Shown here: piece after piece, positions 62,870 to 64,000 of the stretch
Layout of the letters: each line of letters opens with the position of its first letter
Numbering within the stretch: position 1 is the stretch's first letter
Origin: Metellina segmentata
Lineage: Eukaryota; Arthropoda; Arachnida; Araneae; Tetragnathidae
DNA: 64,000 nt
NCBI GenBank assembly: GCA_947359465.1
Contig: OX375880.1
Location: 16,996,120-17,060,119, forward strand
Direction: 5' to 3'
Translations under genes and position numbers: made by a program
Notes under the pieces: model-generated
Told to the model about the DNA's origin: nothing
Databases searched by the model: none
Seen by the model: only the letters and a program-made list of their open reading frames with translations

Positions 62870-63900
62870 GTATTAAAAAGGAGAATTTATCACCTAATTC
62901 CAGATGAATTTATCACCTAATTCTATGAAAGTGGAAGTATCTGCAGGTTTCACAAGGATAAATTTTTAAAGTGGTACAAGTTGAAACAGAAAACATGTGA
63001 CCCATTTAACCAACATACAAACATTCAAGATCAAAATGTCAGAAAATAATTTCCCTGGATTTATTTTTGGCAAATCCTGAAATACTTATTTCTGGAAAAA
63101 AGTTGTACAAAATTGTGTTTCTTCTGTGGCTTTATCAGATACTGATGCAGTGATTATGAAACCTGACATGGATACTGATTATAGGGATTCTACAGTAGTG
63201 ATAGAAGAACTGAACAAATGTGTGAAAAATGTTTCTAAATTTTGCTCGCTATGGCCAAGAGAATGTGACTGTTTGAAGTAAAGGTATTTATTCAACGTGT
63301 GTTTGTATATATCATCAAAGTGTTAAACTCACGCTTCATGCTATTCATGTAAATGACTGTATCATTATTAAAAAAATTAGTTTGTAGCATTGATTCAGAA
63401 ACATGCATGGCGCACAGGTGTGATTAGTGTTCATCTCCAGAAATACTTGAAGAATATTTAATGCAAAATGACAAATTAGAAATATGCAGTGAAATTACTT
63501 ATGAACAATGAGCAGACTGATGGGGCAAAATTCAAACCATTAATTATATGGAAACTAGAATTGGAGAAAAACATCAAATAGCACCAGACCAACATTCCAA
63601 AATGAACAATATGTTGCATGTGTGTATGGAATGGTGTATTGTTGCATGTGTGTATAATTGGTGGATTGGAAAGATTTTGAAATGCTGTGAGGAATATAAT
63701 GATTACAAATTTTTTATCATGCATCTAGTGCATCCTATACATGGCTAGAGCCTTTAGATACATGTTGAATTGCTTATGAACACATAATAAAAGTCACATC
63801 TTATCCCCCAACTATAACAGATAGAACATACCACATTGTTCCTGATGAAAATGAACTGAACTATCGTTCCAAAACTACAAGACAACTTGAATTATGAAGG
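62870..63900 (+). pseudogene. Decayed transposon ORF (CCDP ... WWIG ... HP type)
   Basis: Broken plus-strand frames read, in order: CDPFNQHTN, ISLDLFLANPEILISGKKLY (about 62995-63110), DTDAVIMKPDMDTDYRDSTV (about 63140), WWIGKILKCCEEYNDYKF then HLVHPIHG (about 63655-63740) and RTYHIVPDENELNYRSK (about 63825). The order resembles a dispersed arthropod/cnidarian repeat protein of unknown function. Multiple stops and frameshifts. Confidence 0.5.
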
Positions 63901-64000
63901 ACTTATGCTTTTTACTTTGTGTTAATGTGGCGAACATTTTTATTTATGCTCAATATTTATCTTTAAAAAAAAATCAGTGCTCAGAAGTATTAATGTTATT

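Overview
This is a eukaryotic nuclear window. It is AT-rich, intron-rich and full of dispersed repeats, so it comes from an animal and most likely an arthropod. The mix of tRNA-headed SINEs, mariner/Tc1/pogo remnants and other decayed transposon ORFs suggests a chelicerate, perhaps a spider; that assignment is an inference.

Two conserved genes sit head to head. On the minus strand (42,640 down to 14,320) a complete 13-exon calcium-independent phospholipase A2 gene (PLA2G6 / iPLA2-VIA / iPLA2-beta) can be assembled. Every junction is GT-AG, every phase matches, and the product is 808 aa: an N-terminal domain, ankyrin repeats, then a patatin-like catalytic domain with an intact GTSTG serine and DGG aspartate. 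On the plus strand, from 44,100 to the right edge, are the first 14 coding exons of the AAA+ ATPase VCP/p97 (TER94). They cover about 590 of roughly 800 residues: the N domain, D1, and D2 up to just past Walker B. The rest lies beyond 64,000. The two start codons are about 1.46 kb apart. A probable non-coding first exon of PLA2G6 narrows the shared promoter interval to about 0.5 kb.

Region by region: 1-4.6 kb is a nested transposon, with a 3.35-kb TIR element inserted into the 3' end of an older decayed transposon ORF. 4.6-14.3 kb is AT-rich intergenic sequence with few features. 14.3-43.6 kb is PLA2G6, whose introns hold a Tc1 deletion derivative, a mariner deletion derivative, a pogo-like TIR element, a MITE family with GGTACAGCT ends (one copy with an exact 8-bp target duplication), a Jockey-type RNase H fragment, a hAT fragment, many SINE copies, a duplicated 27-bp minisatellite and a 585-bp giant palindrome. 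44.1-64 kb is VCP, with a 1.8-kb TIR element, two further tRNA-derived SINEs and a decayed transposon ORF in its introns.

I found no microbial-type system (operon, CRISPR, phage). The most informative items are the two full gene models, the divergent gene pair and the dated transposon insertions.
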